Source: Gammaproteobacteria bacterium (lineage in GTDB: Bacteria > Pseudomonadota > Gammaproteobacteria > Ga0077536). From it: a stretch of 64,000 nt of DNA. Below are positions 9,066 to 17,072 of this stretch, piece by piece (positions within the stretch are counted from its first letter, which is position 1; each line of letters begins with the position of its first letter). Where the stretch lies: contig JADLGE010000010.1 of the NCBI GenBank assembly GCA_020849475.1, positions 62,001-126,000 of the forward strand, in the 5' to 3' direction. The notes beneath the pieces are model-generated. The model saw only the letters and a program-made list of their open reading frames with translations, did no database searches and was not told the DNA's origin. The position numbers were made by a program, and so were the translations under genes.

Positions 9066-10952
9066 CTACCGCCACTCCCCGCGCAACGCCGCCACCTTGT
9101 CCTGCAAGGCTTGCGGCGTCGCCTCCACCGCGCTGACCGGCGCGGCAATCTCCAGGGCAATCTTGCGCAACGGACGCAAGCGCCACGGCTTGCTCATCGC
9201 CTGGCCGTCCTTGCGTGAGAAGAACGATCCCCACAGGCCGCGCAGCGCCATCGGAATGACCGGCACCGGGCTGCGTTCGAGGATGCGTGTGACGCCGGGT
9301 TTGAAGGGATAGAGTTCGCCGGTGTCGGTGATGCGGCCTTCGGGGAAGATAGCGACGAGGTCACCGTCGGCCAGCGCCTTTTCCACTTCATCGAAAGCGC
9401 GCGCGGTCATCTTCGGGTTGTCGCGCGCCGCCGCGATGGGAATGGCGCGGCCGGTGCGGAATACGAACGAGATGATCGGCAGCTTGAAAATATTGTGATC
9501 CATCACGAAGCGTATCGGGCGCGGACAGGCCGCCGCGATCACGAGCGCATCGACGAAGCTCACATGGTTGCACACGATGAGGGCGGCGCCCGCCTCGGGC
9601 AAATGTTCGACACCGCGCTTGTCGAGACGATAGACCGTGTGGATGAGCATCCACACGATGAAGCGCATCAGGAACTCCGGCACCAGCAGGTAGATGTAGA
9701 CCGCCACCGCCGCGTTCAGCAGGCCCAGCACCAGGTAGAGCTGCGGCAGACTCAGGCCGGCGTGCAGCAGGCCGGCCGCCATCAGCGACGACACCACCAT
9801 GAACAGCGCATTCAGAATGTTGTTGGCGGCAATCACGCGCGCGCGGTGCGAGGCTTCACAACGGCTCTGGATGAGGGCGTAGAGCGGCACGCTGTAGAAG
9901 CCGGCGAACATCGCCAGCAGGAACAGATCCACCATCACGCGCCAGTGCTCGCTGTTGGCCACGAAGGCGCCGGGCCCTTGCAGCCCATGGGGCGCGAACC
10001 CACAGGACGCCCACCACAGATCGATGGCGAACACCGTCATGCCTATCGAGCCGAAAGGCACGAGACCTATCTCGACCTTGTGTCCCGACAGGCGCTCGCA
10101 CAGCAGCGAGCCGGCGCCGATGCCGACCGAGAAGATGGCCAGCAGCAAGGTCACGACATTCTGATCGCCACCGAGATTCTCCTTGGCAAAGCCTGTGAAG
10201 GTGGTCAGGAACACCGAACCGAAGAACCACATCCACGAAATGCCGAGCAGCGACAGGAACACCGTGCGATTGCCATGGGCATGACGCAGGTTGGCCAAGG
10301 TCTCGCTGAGCGGGTTCCAGTTGATGACGAGATTCGGCACCGGCGCCGGTGAGGGCGGCACGAAGCCGGCCGAGATGCGGCCGAACACGGCGAGCACCAT
10401 CGACACGCCGGCCACGTAATGCGCGCCGACCTCGGGAATGGCAATCAGCGCGCCGCCCAGCATGGTGCCGAGCAGGATGGCGACGAAGGTGCCCATTTCA
10501 ACGATGCCGTTGCCGCCCACCAGTTCCTCGTCTTGCAAATGCTGCGGCAGGTAGGCGTATTTGACCGGCCCGAACAGCGCCGAATGCATGCCCATCAGAA
10601 ACACGCCGACGAACAGCAGTGATGCCATGTGCAACAGGAAGCCGGCGGCGATGCCGCTCATGAACAGGAGCTCGAGATTCTTGACCAGGCGGATGAGGCG
10701 CGCCTTGTCGTACTTGTCGGCAAGCTGGCCGGCGGTGGCCGAGAACAACAGAAACGGCAGGATGAATATGCCGCCGATGACAGGCCCGGCGCTGGTCGGT
10801 GCGAGCCCGCCCCACTCGGCGGCGCTGTAGGTGGCGAGCGCTGTGAAGGCGAACTTGAAGGCGTTGTCGTTGGCGGCGCCGAAGAACTGGGTGAGAAAGA
10901 AAGGCAGGAAGCGACGCTCCTTCAAGAGGCCGTACTGGCTGCTGTCGCTCAT
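9066..10952 (-). CDS. MFS transporter fused to 1-acylglycerophosphate acyltransferase (LplT-PlsC type)
   Basis: The start at 10952 (MSDSSQYGLLKERRFLPFFL) gives 628 residues. A longer frame upstream would run through the deformylase promoter and is not transporter-like. Residues 1 to about 400 form a 12-helix MFS domain like the lysophospholipid flippase LplT, beginning with the family motif FFGAANDNAFKFA. Residues about 430-628 are a PlsC acyltransferase domain with NHVSFVDAL (H-x4-D) and FPEGRITDTG. Together they could flip lysophospholipids inward and reacylate them. The usual three-domain version also carries an AMP-ligase (Aas) domain, absent here. Confidence 0.88.
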   Translation of the reverse strand: MSDSSQYGLLKERRFLPFFLTQFFGAANDNAFKFAFTALATYSAAEWGGLAPTSAGPVIGGIFILPFLLFSATAGQLADKYDKARLIRLVKNLELLFMSGIAAGFLLHMASLLFVGVFLMGMHSALFGPVKYAYLPQHLQDEELVGGNGIVEMGTFVAILLGTMLGGALIAIPEVGAHYVAGVSMVLAVFGRISAGFVPPSPAPVPNLVINWNPLSETLANLRHAHGNRTVFLSLLGISWMWFFGSVFLTTFTGFAKENLGGDQNVVTLLLAIFSVGIGAGSLLCERLSGHKVEIGLVPFGSIGMTVFAIDLWWASCGFAPHGLQGPGAFVANSEHWRVMVDLFLLAMFAGFYSVPLYALIQSRCEASHRARVIAANNILNALFMVVSSLMAAGLLHAGLSLPQLYLVLGLLNAAVAVYIYLLVPEFLMRFIVWMLIHTVYRLDKRGVEHLPEAGAALIVCNHVSFVDALVIAAACPRPIRFVMDHNIFKLPIISFVFRTGRAIPIAAARDNPKMTARAFDEVEKALADGDLVAIFPEGRITDTGELYPFKPGVTRILERSPVPVIPMALRGLWGSFFSRKDGQAMSKPWRLRPLRKIALEIAAPVSAVEATPQALQDKVAALRGEWR

Positions 10953-11098
10953 GTCTGTCTGCGCTCCGCGCTGGGGTCGTGATGGGGCGAGCGCGAGTAT
11001 GCCTGCGCCGACCGGGATGTTGAATCCGCGTGACGGGGTGTAACGCGGATGCAGCCCTGATCTATGCTCAGCGCACGAAACGACGACGAGGCGATACG

Positions 11099-11641
11099 GT
11101 GATTCGAGACATTCTGCGCATGGGCGACCCGCGCCTGCTGGAAACTTCCAAACGCGTCGCCGACCCGGGCGCGCCCGAGATTCGCGCGTTGGTCGCCGAT
11201 ATGTTCGACACCATGCATGCCGCCAATGGCGCGGGCCTCGCCGCGCCGCAGATTGGCGTCGGCCTGCGCGTGGTGATCTTCGGCTACCGCGATGCCAACG
11301 CGCGCAATCCACGCTATCCCGATGCCGATCCGGTGCCCGAGACCATACTCATCAACCCTGAGCTCACCGCCATCGGCCCTGAATTCGAAGACGGTTGGGA
11401 AGGTTGCCTGTCGGTGCCGGGCCTGCGCGGCGTGGTGCCGCGACATGCGCGTCTGCGCTATCGCGGTGTCGATCTCGACGGCCAACTCATCGAACGCGAG
11501 GTCAGCGGCTTTCACGCGCGCGTAGTGCAGCACGAATGCGATCACCTCGATGGCATCCTCTACCCGATGCGCATCACCGACTTCACGCTTTTTGGTTATA
11601 CCGATGTGATGTTCCCGGGCCTGGCCGACGCGGACGACTGA
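11099..11641 (+). CDS. def: Peptide deformylase
   Basis: The 180-residue enzyme removes the N-formyl group from nascent proteins. All three signature motifs are present: [10 protein letters not shown] (from residue 44), EGCLSVP (about 102) and the metal site HECDHLDG (about 145). The chosen start is GTG at 11099, with GAGG about 9 nt upstream; this gives the usual N-terminus ([12 protein letters not shown]). An extension to 11030 would add residues not found in the family. It is divergent from the MFS-PlsC gene and not linked to fmt, so it may be a second deformylase of the genome. Confidence 0.95.
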   Translation: MIRDILRMGDPRLLETSKRVADPGAPEIRALVADMFDTMHAANGAGLAAPQIGVGLRVVIFGYRDANARNPRYPDADPVPETILINPELTAIGPEFEDGWEGCLSVPGLRGVVPRHARLRYRGVDLDGQLIEREVSGFHARVVQHECDHLDGILYPMRITDFTLFGYTDVMFPGLADADD

Positions 11642-11735
11642 AGGGCGCCGCGAGCGCTCGAACTGTGACTGACTTCGCCACCCCGCCGGCTGCGTGCTGG
11701 CGCTGTTTCCATTGCAATACCGGTAGGTTTGTAGG

Positions 11736-11762
11736 CGACGGCGCACACCGCGTGCGCCGTCG
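11736..11762 (+). promoter_or_regulatory. Perfect hairpin in the 5' region of a PEP-CTERM gene
   Basis: CGACGGCGCAC-ACCGC-GTGCGCCGTCG forms an 11-bp stem with a 5-nt loop, 35 nt before the next start codon and 94 nt after the deformylase stop. No T-tract follows directly, so it is a weak terminator candidate. It could instead be a 5'-UTR structure that stabilises or attenuates the downstream transcript. Confidence 0.5.
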
Positions 11763-11797
11763 AGCGGGTTTCATTTGCCTTTCAAGGAGTCATTGCA

Positions 11798-12520
11798 ATG
11801 GAAAATTTCACACGCGCTTCGTCGCTGGCCGCGCTGCTCGTGCTGGGCCTGACGGGAGTAGCGGCCGAAGCCGCGCCGGTGGCCAACGGGCCGGCTCTCG
11901 CCGTGGATGGCGATGGCATCAATTCCCTGTGGGTGCGCGCCGAAGTACCACCGCACAGCATTGCCGACGCGGTGAACGTGCTCGGCAGCGGCGGCGAGCA
12001 GTTCAGCCTGGTCAGCGCCGACATCGATTTCTTCGACGCGTCCAATGGCGGTAGCGGTGTAAGCGTGGGCGTGGGCGCGCTGACCCCGGTCGACGTCGCC
12101 ACGCCGAACTTCGACAACATCTTCGCGGTGCGCTACTCAGGTTTCCTGAACGTGACGGTCAGTGGCGAATATTCCTTTCAGGCCCACACCGACGACGGCT
12201 TTGATTTGCTGCTCGGCGGTGAGCGCATCGTGTCGCTGGACAGTGATCGCGGCCCGGACAGCAGCTTCGTCACGCTCAATCTGGACGCCGGTTTCTACAG
12301 CCTTACGATGCTCGGCTGGGAACAGGGCGGGCAGTTCGTCAACGAACTGAGCTGGAAGCGCCCAGGCGATGAAACCTTCGCCGTGATCGGCACCGAAGCC
12401 GGTGGTCGCGCGCTGTTCACGGCCGCGCCGAGCGCGGTGCCGGTGCCGGCGGCCCTGCCGTTGCTGGGCTCGGCCTTGGCGGGTCTGGGCTTCGCACGTC
12501 GGCGTCGCGCGCGCGGCTGA
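11798..12520 (+). CDS. PEP-CTERM (VPLPA-type) exported protein with PA14-like domain
   Basis: The 240-residue protein has a signal peptide (residues 1 to about 26, ending AAEAAP). A beta-rich region at about 105-190, containing SGEYSFQAHTDDGFDLLLGG, looks like a PA14 carbohydrate- or surface-binding domain. The C-terminus has VPVPAALPLLGSALAGLGF followed by RRRRARG: a sorting motif, a transmembrane helix and a basic tail. Such proteins are processed by an exosortase and usually end up outside the cell or in the exopolysaccharide. No exosortase is encoded in this window. AAGGAG lies 8 nt upstream of the start. Confidence 0.85.
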   Translation: MENFTRASSLAALLVLGLTGVAAEAAPVANGPALAVDGDGINSLWVRAEVPPHSIADAVNVLGSGGEQFSLVSADIDFFDASNGGSGVSVGVGALTPVDVATPNFDNIFAVRYSGFLNVTVSGEYSFQAHTDDGFDLLLGGERIVSLDSDRGPDSSFVTLNLDAGFYSLTMLGWEQGGQFVNELSWKRPGDETFAVIGTEAGGRALFTAAPSAVPVPAALPLLGSALAGLGFARRRRARG

Positions 12521-12532
12521 GCCGCGCTCTGC

Positions 12533-12563
12533 AAGGGTTCGCGTCTTCGCGGCGCGAACCCTT
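12533..12563. terminator. Bidirectional hairpin between convergent genes
   Basis: AAGGGTTCGCG and CGCGAACCCTT form an 11-bp stem around a 9-nt loop, between the stop of the PEP-CTERM gene and the stop of the convergent TetR gene (touching the latter). It lacks a long T-tract, but its position suits a shared 3'-end structure. Confidence 0.6.
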
Positions 12564-13207
12564 CAGCGCTCACCACCGCCGGGGCGAAACAGGAAGCCCG
12601 CCACCAGCGATTCAATGAAGTGCCGTACCCGCGCACTGTCGATTTCAGCAATCTTCATCTGCGCAATCATGTAGGCCGCTCCGATCAGGAGCCGTGCCGC
12701 ATCCTCGCTGTCGAGATCCGCCGACAGGCTGCCCTCGCGCTTGCCGCGCTCGGTGGTGCTGACGAGCAGCGTCTGGATGCGTTCCTGGAATTCGAGATAC
12801 AGCGGCCACACGTCGTCGCGCACTGCCGTGCTCCAGTCCAGCCACACCCGTGCATGGTCAGGGTGGCGGTCGATGGAATCGGCGAAGGCCGCCGCCGACT
12901 CGCGCAGCACTTCGGGGGCGCTGACCGTGTCGCGCTGGATGGGCACCAGCACATCGTCGTGGATGAAGCGCGCCACTTCGTCCAGCACCGCGCGCACCAG
13001 CAGCTCACGGGTCGGGAAATACACGAACACGGTCGCGACCGACATGCCGGCGACTTCAGCGACCTCGGCATGGCGCGCCGCGCCCAGGCCACGGCGCGCG
13101 AATACCTGCATGGCACAGGCCAGCAACTGCGCACGGCGCGCGGTCGGATTCAGGCGCCGTGCGCCAGCGTTTTGCCGCGCTGCGGCATTTTTTCGAAGCT
13201 TAGCCAT
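12563..13207 (-). CDS. TetR/AcrR family transcriptional regulator
   Basis: The 214-residue protein has a basic N-terminal arm and an HTH at about residues 28-75 (VAEVAGMSVATVFVYFPTRELL). A helical C-terminal domain follows. It is divergent from the diiron oxygenase operon starting at 13318, with a 24-nt AT-rich inverted repeat between them, so it most likely controls that operon. The effector is presumably the oxygenase substrate or product, but that is inference. Confidence 0.88.
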   Translation of the reverse strand: MAKLRKNAAARQNAGARRLNPTARRAQLLACAMQVFARRGLGAARHAEVAEVAGMSVATVFVYFPTRELLVRAVLDEVARFIHDDVLVPIQRDTVSAPEVLRESAAAFADSIDRHPDHARVWLDWSTAVRDDVWPLYLEFQERIQTLLVSTTERGKREGSLSADLDSEDAARLLIGAAYMIAQMKIAEIDSARVRHFIESLVAGFLFRPGGGER

Positions 13208-13227
13208 TCAAAAATCTACGGAAACTA

Positions 13228-13251
13228 CTTATTGATTGTTTTGTTAATAAG
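13228..13251. promoter_or_regulatory. Candidate TetR operator and AT-rich promoter
   Basis: CTTATT and AATAAG form an inverted repeat with a 12-nt spacer inside an unusually AT-rich stretch (about 13207-13260) between the divergent TetR and oxygenase genes. The local base composition contrasts with the GC-rich surroundings, as expected for a promoter or operator region. Confidence 0.45.
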
Positions 13252-13317
13252 AACGACTTTTGCGCCACTGCCGACCACCGGCCGGCATCACCAACACTGC
13301 CCAGGGGAGTCTCGATT

Positions 13318-14505
13318 ATGAGCGCACGCGTCCAAGACATGAGCCCGTTACCCATCGTTGCCAATCTCGACGATGAGGGCCTGGCCCAATACGAAGCAAA
13401 CTACACCAGCCGATTCAAAGTCTGGGCCGAAGTGCTGGAACGCAATGTCGAGAACATCCACCGCGGCAGCTATTCCCTGCACTGGATGAACACCGACAAG
13501 GCCAACTGGGGCAAGCGCGCCAAGCCCTCCTCGCGCGGCATGACCTACACCGACATCAATCGCATCCGCGGCTACGGCGAAGTGCCCGACAAGGCCGAGT
13601 GGTTCAATTTTGCCCCGCGCGGCGCGGTGCGCGAACCCTATCGCCACGAGATGCCGGTCATCGAGGAATACACCGTCGTCGACAAGGGCGAGCTGTGGGC
13701 CGACAACATCATCACCCTCTATGAAGAAGCCAAGGCCCGTCAGTGGAACGCGACGCGCGACATTCCCTGGAACGAACTCGAAGCGCTGCCCGACGACCTC
13801 GAAAAAGCCACCTGTCAGCTGTGCACCTTCCTGACCGAAATAGAATTCGCGGCCGGCGATTTCCCGGCCAAATGGATGTACCGCATTCCGCAGGACTTCC
13901 TCGAAGTGAAGAGCTTTCTCGCCACCCAGATCATGGACGAAGCGCGTCACCAGGAAGTGTTCCGCAAGCGCGCCATCGCCGGCGGCGGTCTCTTGCACGC
14001 GGCGCCGGGCTTCGAATGGGCACTGACTTCGATATTGAACGCGCCTACCCACACCATGGGCACCTTCCTTTTGAACCTGCTCGGCGAAGGCTTGGTGCTG
14101 TCGATCTTCCGCTCCGGCGAAATGATCGCCAAAACCCATGTCGATAAAGAGATCTTCCGCCGCTGCCTGCAGGATGAAGCGCGCCACGTGTCCTACGGCG
14201 TGCTGGAATTCAAGAACTATCTCGACACCCATCCCAACCGCGCCGCGGCCGAAGAGCAGATGCATCGCTTCTGCGACATCGGCGAACAGGTGGTGCTGTC
14301 GGCATTCGTCGAGCCGGCGCTCATCGAACCCATCGCCATTCTGCTCGGCGGCGGCCTGAAGAAGATCGATGAAGGCATGGGCGGCGTCGCGCACATGTGG
14401 CGCATGTTCATCCAGGAATATCTGCAGCGCTGCAAGGCGGCGGGCTTCGATCGCAGCGCGCGCTGCACGATTCCGACCGAGTTTCCGTGGGGGGCAGCAG
14501 CATGA
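13318..14505 (+). CDS. Ferritin-like diiron oxygenase
   Basis: The 395-residue protein carries the carboxylate/histidine diiron pattern of the ferritin-like oxygenase and ribonucleotide-reductase small-subunit superfamily. Candidate ligands are Glu136/137 (ITLYEEAK), Glu174/176 (TEIEFAAGDF), Glu208 and His211 (MDEARHQ), Glu257 (LGEGLV), and Glu287 and His290 (QDEARHVS). Two E-x-x-R-H repeats make the assignment strong, but the substrate is unknown. AGGGGAG precedes the start. The next gene overlaps by ATGA and a ferredoxin follows, which supplies a plausible electron donor. Relatives include amine and aromatic N-oxygenases and hydrocarbon-modifying enzymes. Confidence 0.82.
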   Translation: MSARVQDMSPLPIVANLDDEGLAQYEANYTSRFKVWAEVLERNVENIHRGSYSLHWMNTDKANWGKRAKPSSRGMTYTDINRIRGYGEVPDKAEWFNFAPRGAVREPYRHEMPVIEEYTVVDKGELWADNIITLYEEAKARQWNATRDIPWNELEALPDDLEKATCQLCTFLTEIEFAAGDFPAKWMYRIPQDFLEVKSFLATQIMDEARHQEVFRKRAIAGGGLLHAAPGFEWALTSILNAPTHTMGTFLLNLLGEGLVLSIFRSGEMIAKTHVDKEIFRRCLQDEARHVSYGVLEFKNYLDTHPNRAAAEEQMHRFCDIGEQVVLSAFVEPALIEPIAILLGGGLKKIDEGMGGVAHMWRMFIQEYLQRCKAAGFDRSARCTIPTEFPWGAAA

Positions 14506-14990
14506 GCGCGGTACGCGAAGAACAACGTGAAACGCTGGCGTTTCCGCATGTCGCCTGGTTCGAGGCGCTGGCGCGCCTCATGAACGTCAACCGTGCGCGT
14601 CAGGAACAGCTCGGCTACATCGATTGCAGCGTGGTGTTCACGGTCAGCGACGGTTCGGCCGACAAGCTGCCGCGCCACTTCAAGGTCAGCTTCGAAGAAT
14701 TCGAAGCCGTGGACGTGCGTGAAGTCGATGCCGCCGCCGCGCTCGCGGCCGACTTCGGCCTCGAAGCCAGCCTCGCCACCTGGCGCAAGATGATCGAAAG
14801 CATCGCCGCGGGTGGCGGCCGCCCGGCGCTCGATCAGACTTTGAATTACTTGAGCCACATGGGCACGCCGCTGACCCTGGTGGCGGCCGATCCGTTGCAG
14901 TCGGATCTTTACTACCGCTACAACCAGAGCCTGCAGGAATTCGTCAACGCATCCGCGGCGTTCGACACCGAATTTCCGCTCGGCAGGTAG
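14502..14990 (+). CDS. Small partner protein of the diiron oxygenase, possibly SCP2-like
   Basis: The ATG at 14502 overlaps the oxygenase stop (ATGA) and gives 162 residues. The order of features (VVFTVSDGSADKLPRHFKVS, a DVREVD strand, a TWRKMIES helix, then a hydrophobic C-terminal segment) resembles sterol carrier protein 2 domains, which bind lipids or acyl-CoA in a hydrophobic tunnel. This resemblance is by pattern only. Translational coupling with the oxygenase suggests it presents a hydrophobic substrate or is a structural subunit. Confidence 0.55.
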   Translation: MSAVREEQRETLAFPHVAWFEALARLMNVNRARQEQLGYIDCSVVFTVSDGSADKLPRHFKVSFEEFEAVDVREVDAAAALAADFGLEASLATWRKMIESIAAGGGRPALDQTLNYLSHMGTPLTLVAADPLQSDLYYRYNQSLQEFVNASAAFDTEFPLGR

Positions 14991-14996
14991 GCGACC

Positions 14997-15278
14997 ATGG
15001 CGAAAGCAGACAAGGGCTATTTCTACATCGACCAGACCTGCATAGGCTGCGGCGCCTGTGAGCACGCCTGCCCGGGCAAGGTCGATGCCATCGCGCGCGT
15101 GGAAGACGACTTCCTCGGGCGCTTTGTCGTCGATGAGCAGGACTGCATCAACTGCGGAGTATGCATTCCGCTATGTCCGGTGCTGTGCATTCACGATGCA
15201 CGCGCCGATGGCCTGCTGGAGGGCAGCGGTGGTTATCGCGCCATCGCCGAACTGCAGGCGTGGGCGGCGGCGAGGTAA
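14997..15278 (+). CDS. 2[4Fe-4S] ferredoxin
   Basis: The 93-residue protein has two bacterial ferredoxin motifs: CIGCGACEHACP (Cys15, 18, 21, 25) and CINCGVCIPLCP (Cys50, 53, 56, 60). It is the third gene of the diiron oxygenase operon, 6 nt behind the SCP2-like gene, and is the obvious electron donor. No ferredoxin reductase lies nearby. Confidence 0.92.
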   Translation: MAKADKGYFYIDQTCIGCGACEHACPGKVDAIARVEDDFLGRFVVDEQDCINCGVCIPLCPVLCIHDARADGLLEGSGGYRAIAELQAWAAAR

Positions 15279-15294
15279 ACGCCCGCTTGGCCCT

Positions 15295-15326
15295 ATTGTG
15301 GGTCAGACTGAAGTCTGACCCACAAT
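15295..15326. repeat. REP-like palindrome, family 1 (perfect copy)
   Basis: ATTGTGGGTCAGACT-GA-AGTCTGACCCACAAT is a perfect inverted repeat with 15-nt arms, the most complete copy of this family in the window. It sits between convergent genes (ferredoxin stop at 15278, secreted protein stop at 15345) and may serve as a 3'-end hairpin. Confidence 0.9.
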
Positions 15327-15344
15327 GGAAGCGCGTTTAAATCA

Positions 15345-15920
15345 TCAGTCGTTCTTCGGCAGGGTCACCCGGATCTGAAAGCCGCCGGCGCCGAGCATGG
15401 TGGTGTTCATCTCACCCTTCAAACCGCGATAACGGCCGGTGCCACCGGTCACCACCTGCGGATAGCTGCCGCCCAGCACGAACTGCTTGATGGGGCCGGC
15501 GGTTTCAATCGCGCCCTTGCCATCGACGCGCAAATGCCAGTTCACGTAGCCGAGATCGTCATCCGCCGCTTCGGGTAGCTTGATGGCGCCTGGTGCAAAG
15601 CTGCTGACGAACGTGCCGTTGACGAAAAACGTGCCGATTTTCTGGCCCGCGTAAGCGACGCAGGTCGCGTCACCGCTGCCGTCCGTCGGCAATGTGCCTG
15701 ACGGCAGGATCATGCCCACCGCGGTCACGCGGTCGCCTGCCGCCGGCGGGAAGTTGGTGAGCTTGGCGCCGGTCGTGCTGTCCACGCAGACGTCGTAAAC
15801 GCGCGGCGCCTTGCTCGGGCCTTTGCCGCGGCTCTTATGCTTGCCGTTGTCCGCCAGCACCGGCGCGCTGGCCATCGCGGCGGCCACCGCCAGTGCCAAT
15901 CCCGTTTTCAAAATCTTCAT
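15345..15920 (-). CDS. Secreted protein, allene-oxide-cyclase-barrel/dirigent-like
   Basis: The 191-residue protein has a signal peptide (MKILKTGLALAVAAAMASAPVLA). A Lys/Arg-rich spacer precedes a beta-rich domain that ends with VVTGGTGRYRGLKGEM. That TGGTG+YRG motif is characteristic of the AOC-barrel/dirigent-like superfamily, which binds small hydrophobic molecules or guides their cyclisation. Bacterial members are mostly uncharacterised. Two cysteines in the mature part (VYDVCVD and DATCVAY) could form a disulfide. No partner gene is adjacent. Confidence 0.65.
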   Translation of the reverse strand: MKILKTGLALAVAAAMASAPVLADNGKHKSRGKGPSKAPRVYDVCVDSTTGAKLTNFPPAAGDRVTAVGMILPSGTLPTDGSGDATCVAYAGQKIGTFFVNGTFVSSFAPGAIKLPEAADDDLGYVNWHLRVDGKGAIETAGPIKQFVLGGSYPQVVTGGTGRYRGLKGEMNTTMLGAGGFQIRVTLPKND

Positions 15921-16130
15921 GTTTCACCTCTCGATTCGCTGTCTTGTGCCGATACGCGGCAAACGTCGCCGGTCGTGGCGTCGTTTATTTCGCGTCTGCC
16001 GCTGGGTCAGCTTTCGAGGGGATGAAGTTCAAAGCGCGCTGTGCGTTTTGCAAATCGGTTGGCAAGTTGAGTAATTGGCGGGGCGCGCCTGAACCAAATG
16101 CAGCGCCGCGCCCATTCATTGCGCTGTGCG

Positions 16131-17063
16131 TCACTGCGCCGTCATGACCGCATATCCGGCGACCCACGGCGCAATGGCCCGGTAGTACTTGAGTTCGAAC
16201 TGGCGCACGCCCGCCGCGCGCGCGGCGGCCGCCATCGCTATCCAGGCACGAATCTCATGACCGCCGCAGCCGCCTAGGCGCGTGATGCTGTCGTCGTCCA
16301 TGGCGAGGATCGCGGCTTCATCATCGTCACGCAGATGGTCAAGAAAGGCCTGGTCCCACTCGGGGTTGAGCGGCGTGCGCTCGCTGTCACCGCTGACCTG
16401 GCGCGCGGCATCGCTCAGCACGCGCTCCTGGCGCGCGGCGCGCGCTTCGGCGCTCAAGGCGCCGCCCATGATCAGGCGTTCGCGCACCGGCGCCGGCGCG
16501 CCGGCCAGGGTCGGTATCGGCGGGTCATGGGAGATGCCGCCGGAAGCGGTCAGCAGCACCCGGCAATCGAGTTCAGCGGCGAACGCACCGATGGCGCGGC
16601 CAAACGCCATCACGCGCGCCAGCGGCGGACGCGGCGCCGCCGCGCAGTTGACGAACACCGGAATGATCGACGGCATGCTGGCCCACTCGAACATCTGCTT
16701 CATCAACTGCGTGACACCGTGGTCGACTTCCATGTGATAGGAAATCGCGGCATCAACACCGGCGGCGTGCACATGCTCGACACAGCGTTCCGCGAGTTCC
16801 GTCGCCACCGGCAAAGGGCCGGCCGGCGTGTTCCAGTCGCCCACCGACTCGGCCGCTGTGCCGATGCAGAAACTCGGCATCAGGCGATAGAAAAAACCGT
16901 TGTAGTGATCGGGCCCGCAGGCGATGACCAGATCCGGTTGATAGGCGGCCACCCAGGCGCGCGTCGCGGCGAGACAGGCGGCCACTTCACTGGCGACTTC
17001 GGGCGCCGGCGCGTGGTAGTCCATGAGCGGCGTATGGGAAGCGAACAGGGCGGCGACCGTCAT
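16131..17063 (-). CDS. mhpB: 2,3-dihydroxyphenylpropionate 1,2-dioxygenase-like extradiol dioxygenase
   Basis: The 310-residue protein aligns along its whole length with E. coli MhpB as I recall it (GPDHYNGFFYRLMPSFC near residue 50, DHG at 114-116, SGGISHDPPIP). The catalytic histidines His115 and His179 fall at the same numbers as in E. coli. Class III extradiol dioxygenases use Fe(II) to open catechol rings by meta-cleavage. It is the last gene of a four-gene operon after a hydroxylase and a C-C hydrolase, so the operon could hydroxylate, cleave and hydrolyse an aromatic acid. The natural substrate may be a larger catechol than dihydroxyphenylpropionate. Confidence 0.9.
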   Translation of the reverse strand: MTVAALFASHTPLMDYHAPAPEVASEVAACLAATRAWVAAYQPDLVIACGPDHYNGFFYRLMPSFCIGTAAESVGDWNTPAGPLPVATELAERCVEHVHAAGVDAAISYHMEVDHGVTQLMKQMFEWASMPSIIPVFVNCAAAPRPPLARVMAFGRAIGAFAAELDCRVLLTASGGISHDPPIPTLAGAPAPVRERLIMGGALSAEARAARQERVLSDAARQVSGDSERTPLNPEWDQAFLDHLRDDDEAAILAMDDDSITRLGGCGGHEIRAWIAMAAAARAAGVRQFELKYYRAIAPWVAGYAVMTAQ

Positions 17064-17072
17064 GGCGGAACC

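Noticed and set aside
10953-11312. N-terminal extension of the MFS-acyltransferase gene
   Set aside because: It overlaps the deformylase gene and its promoter. The family N-terminus begins at 10952.
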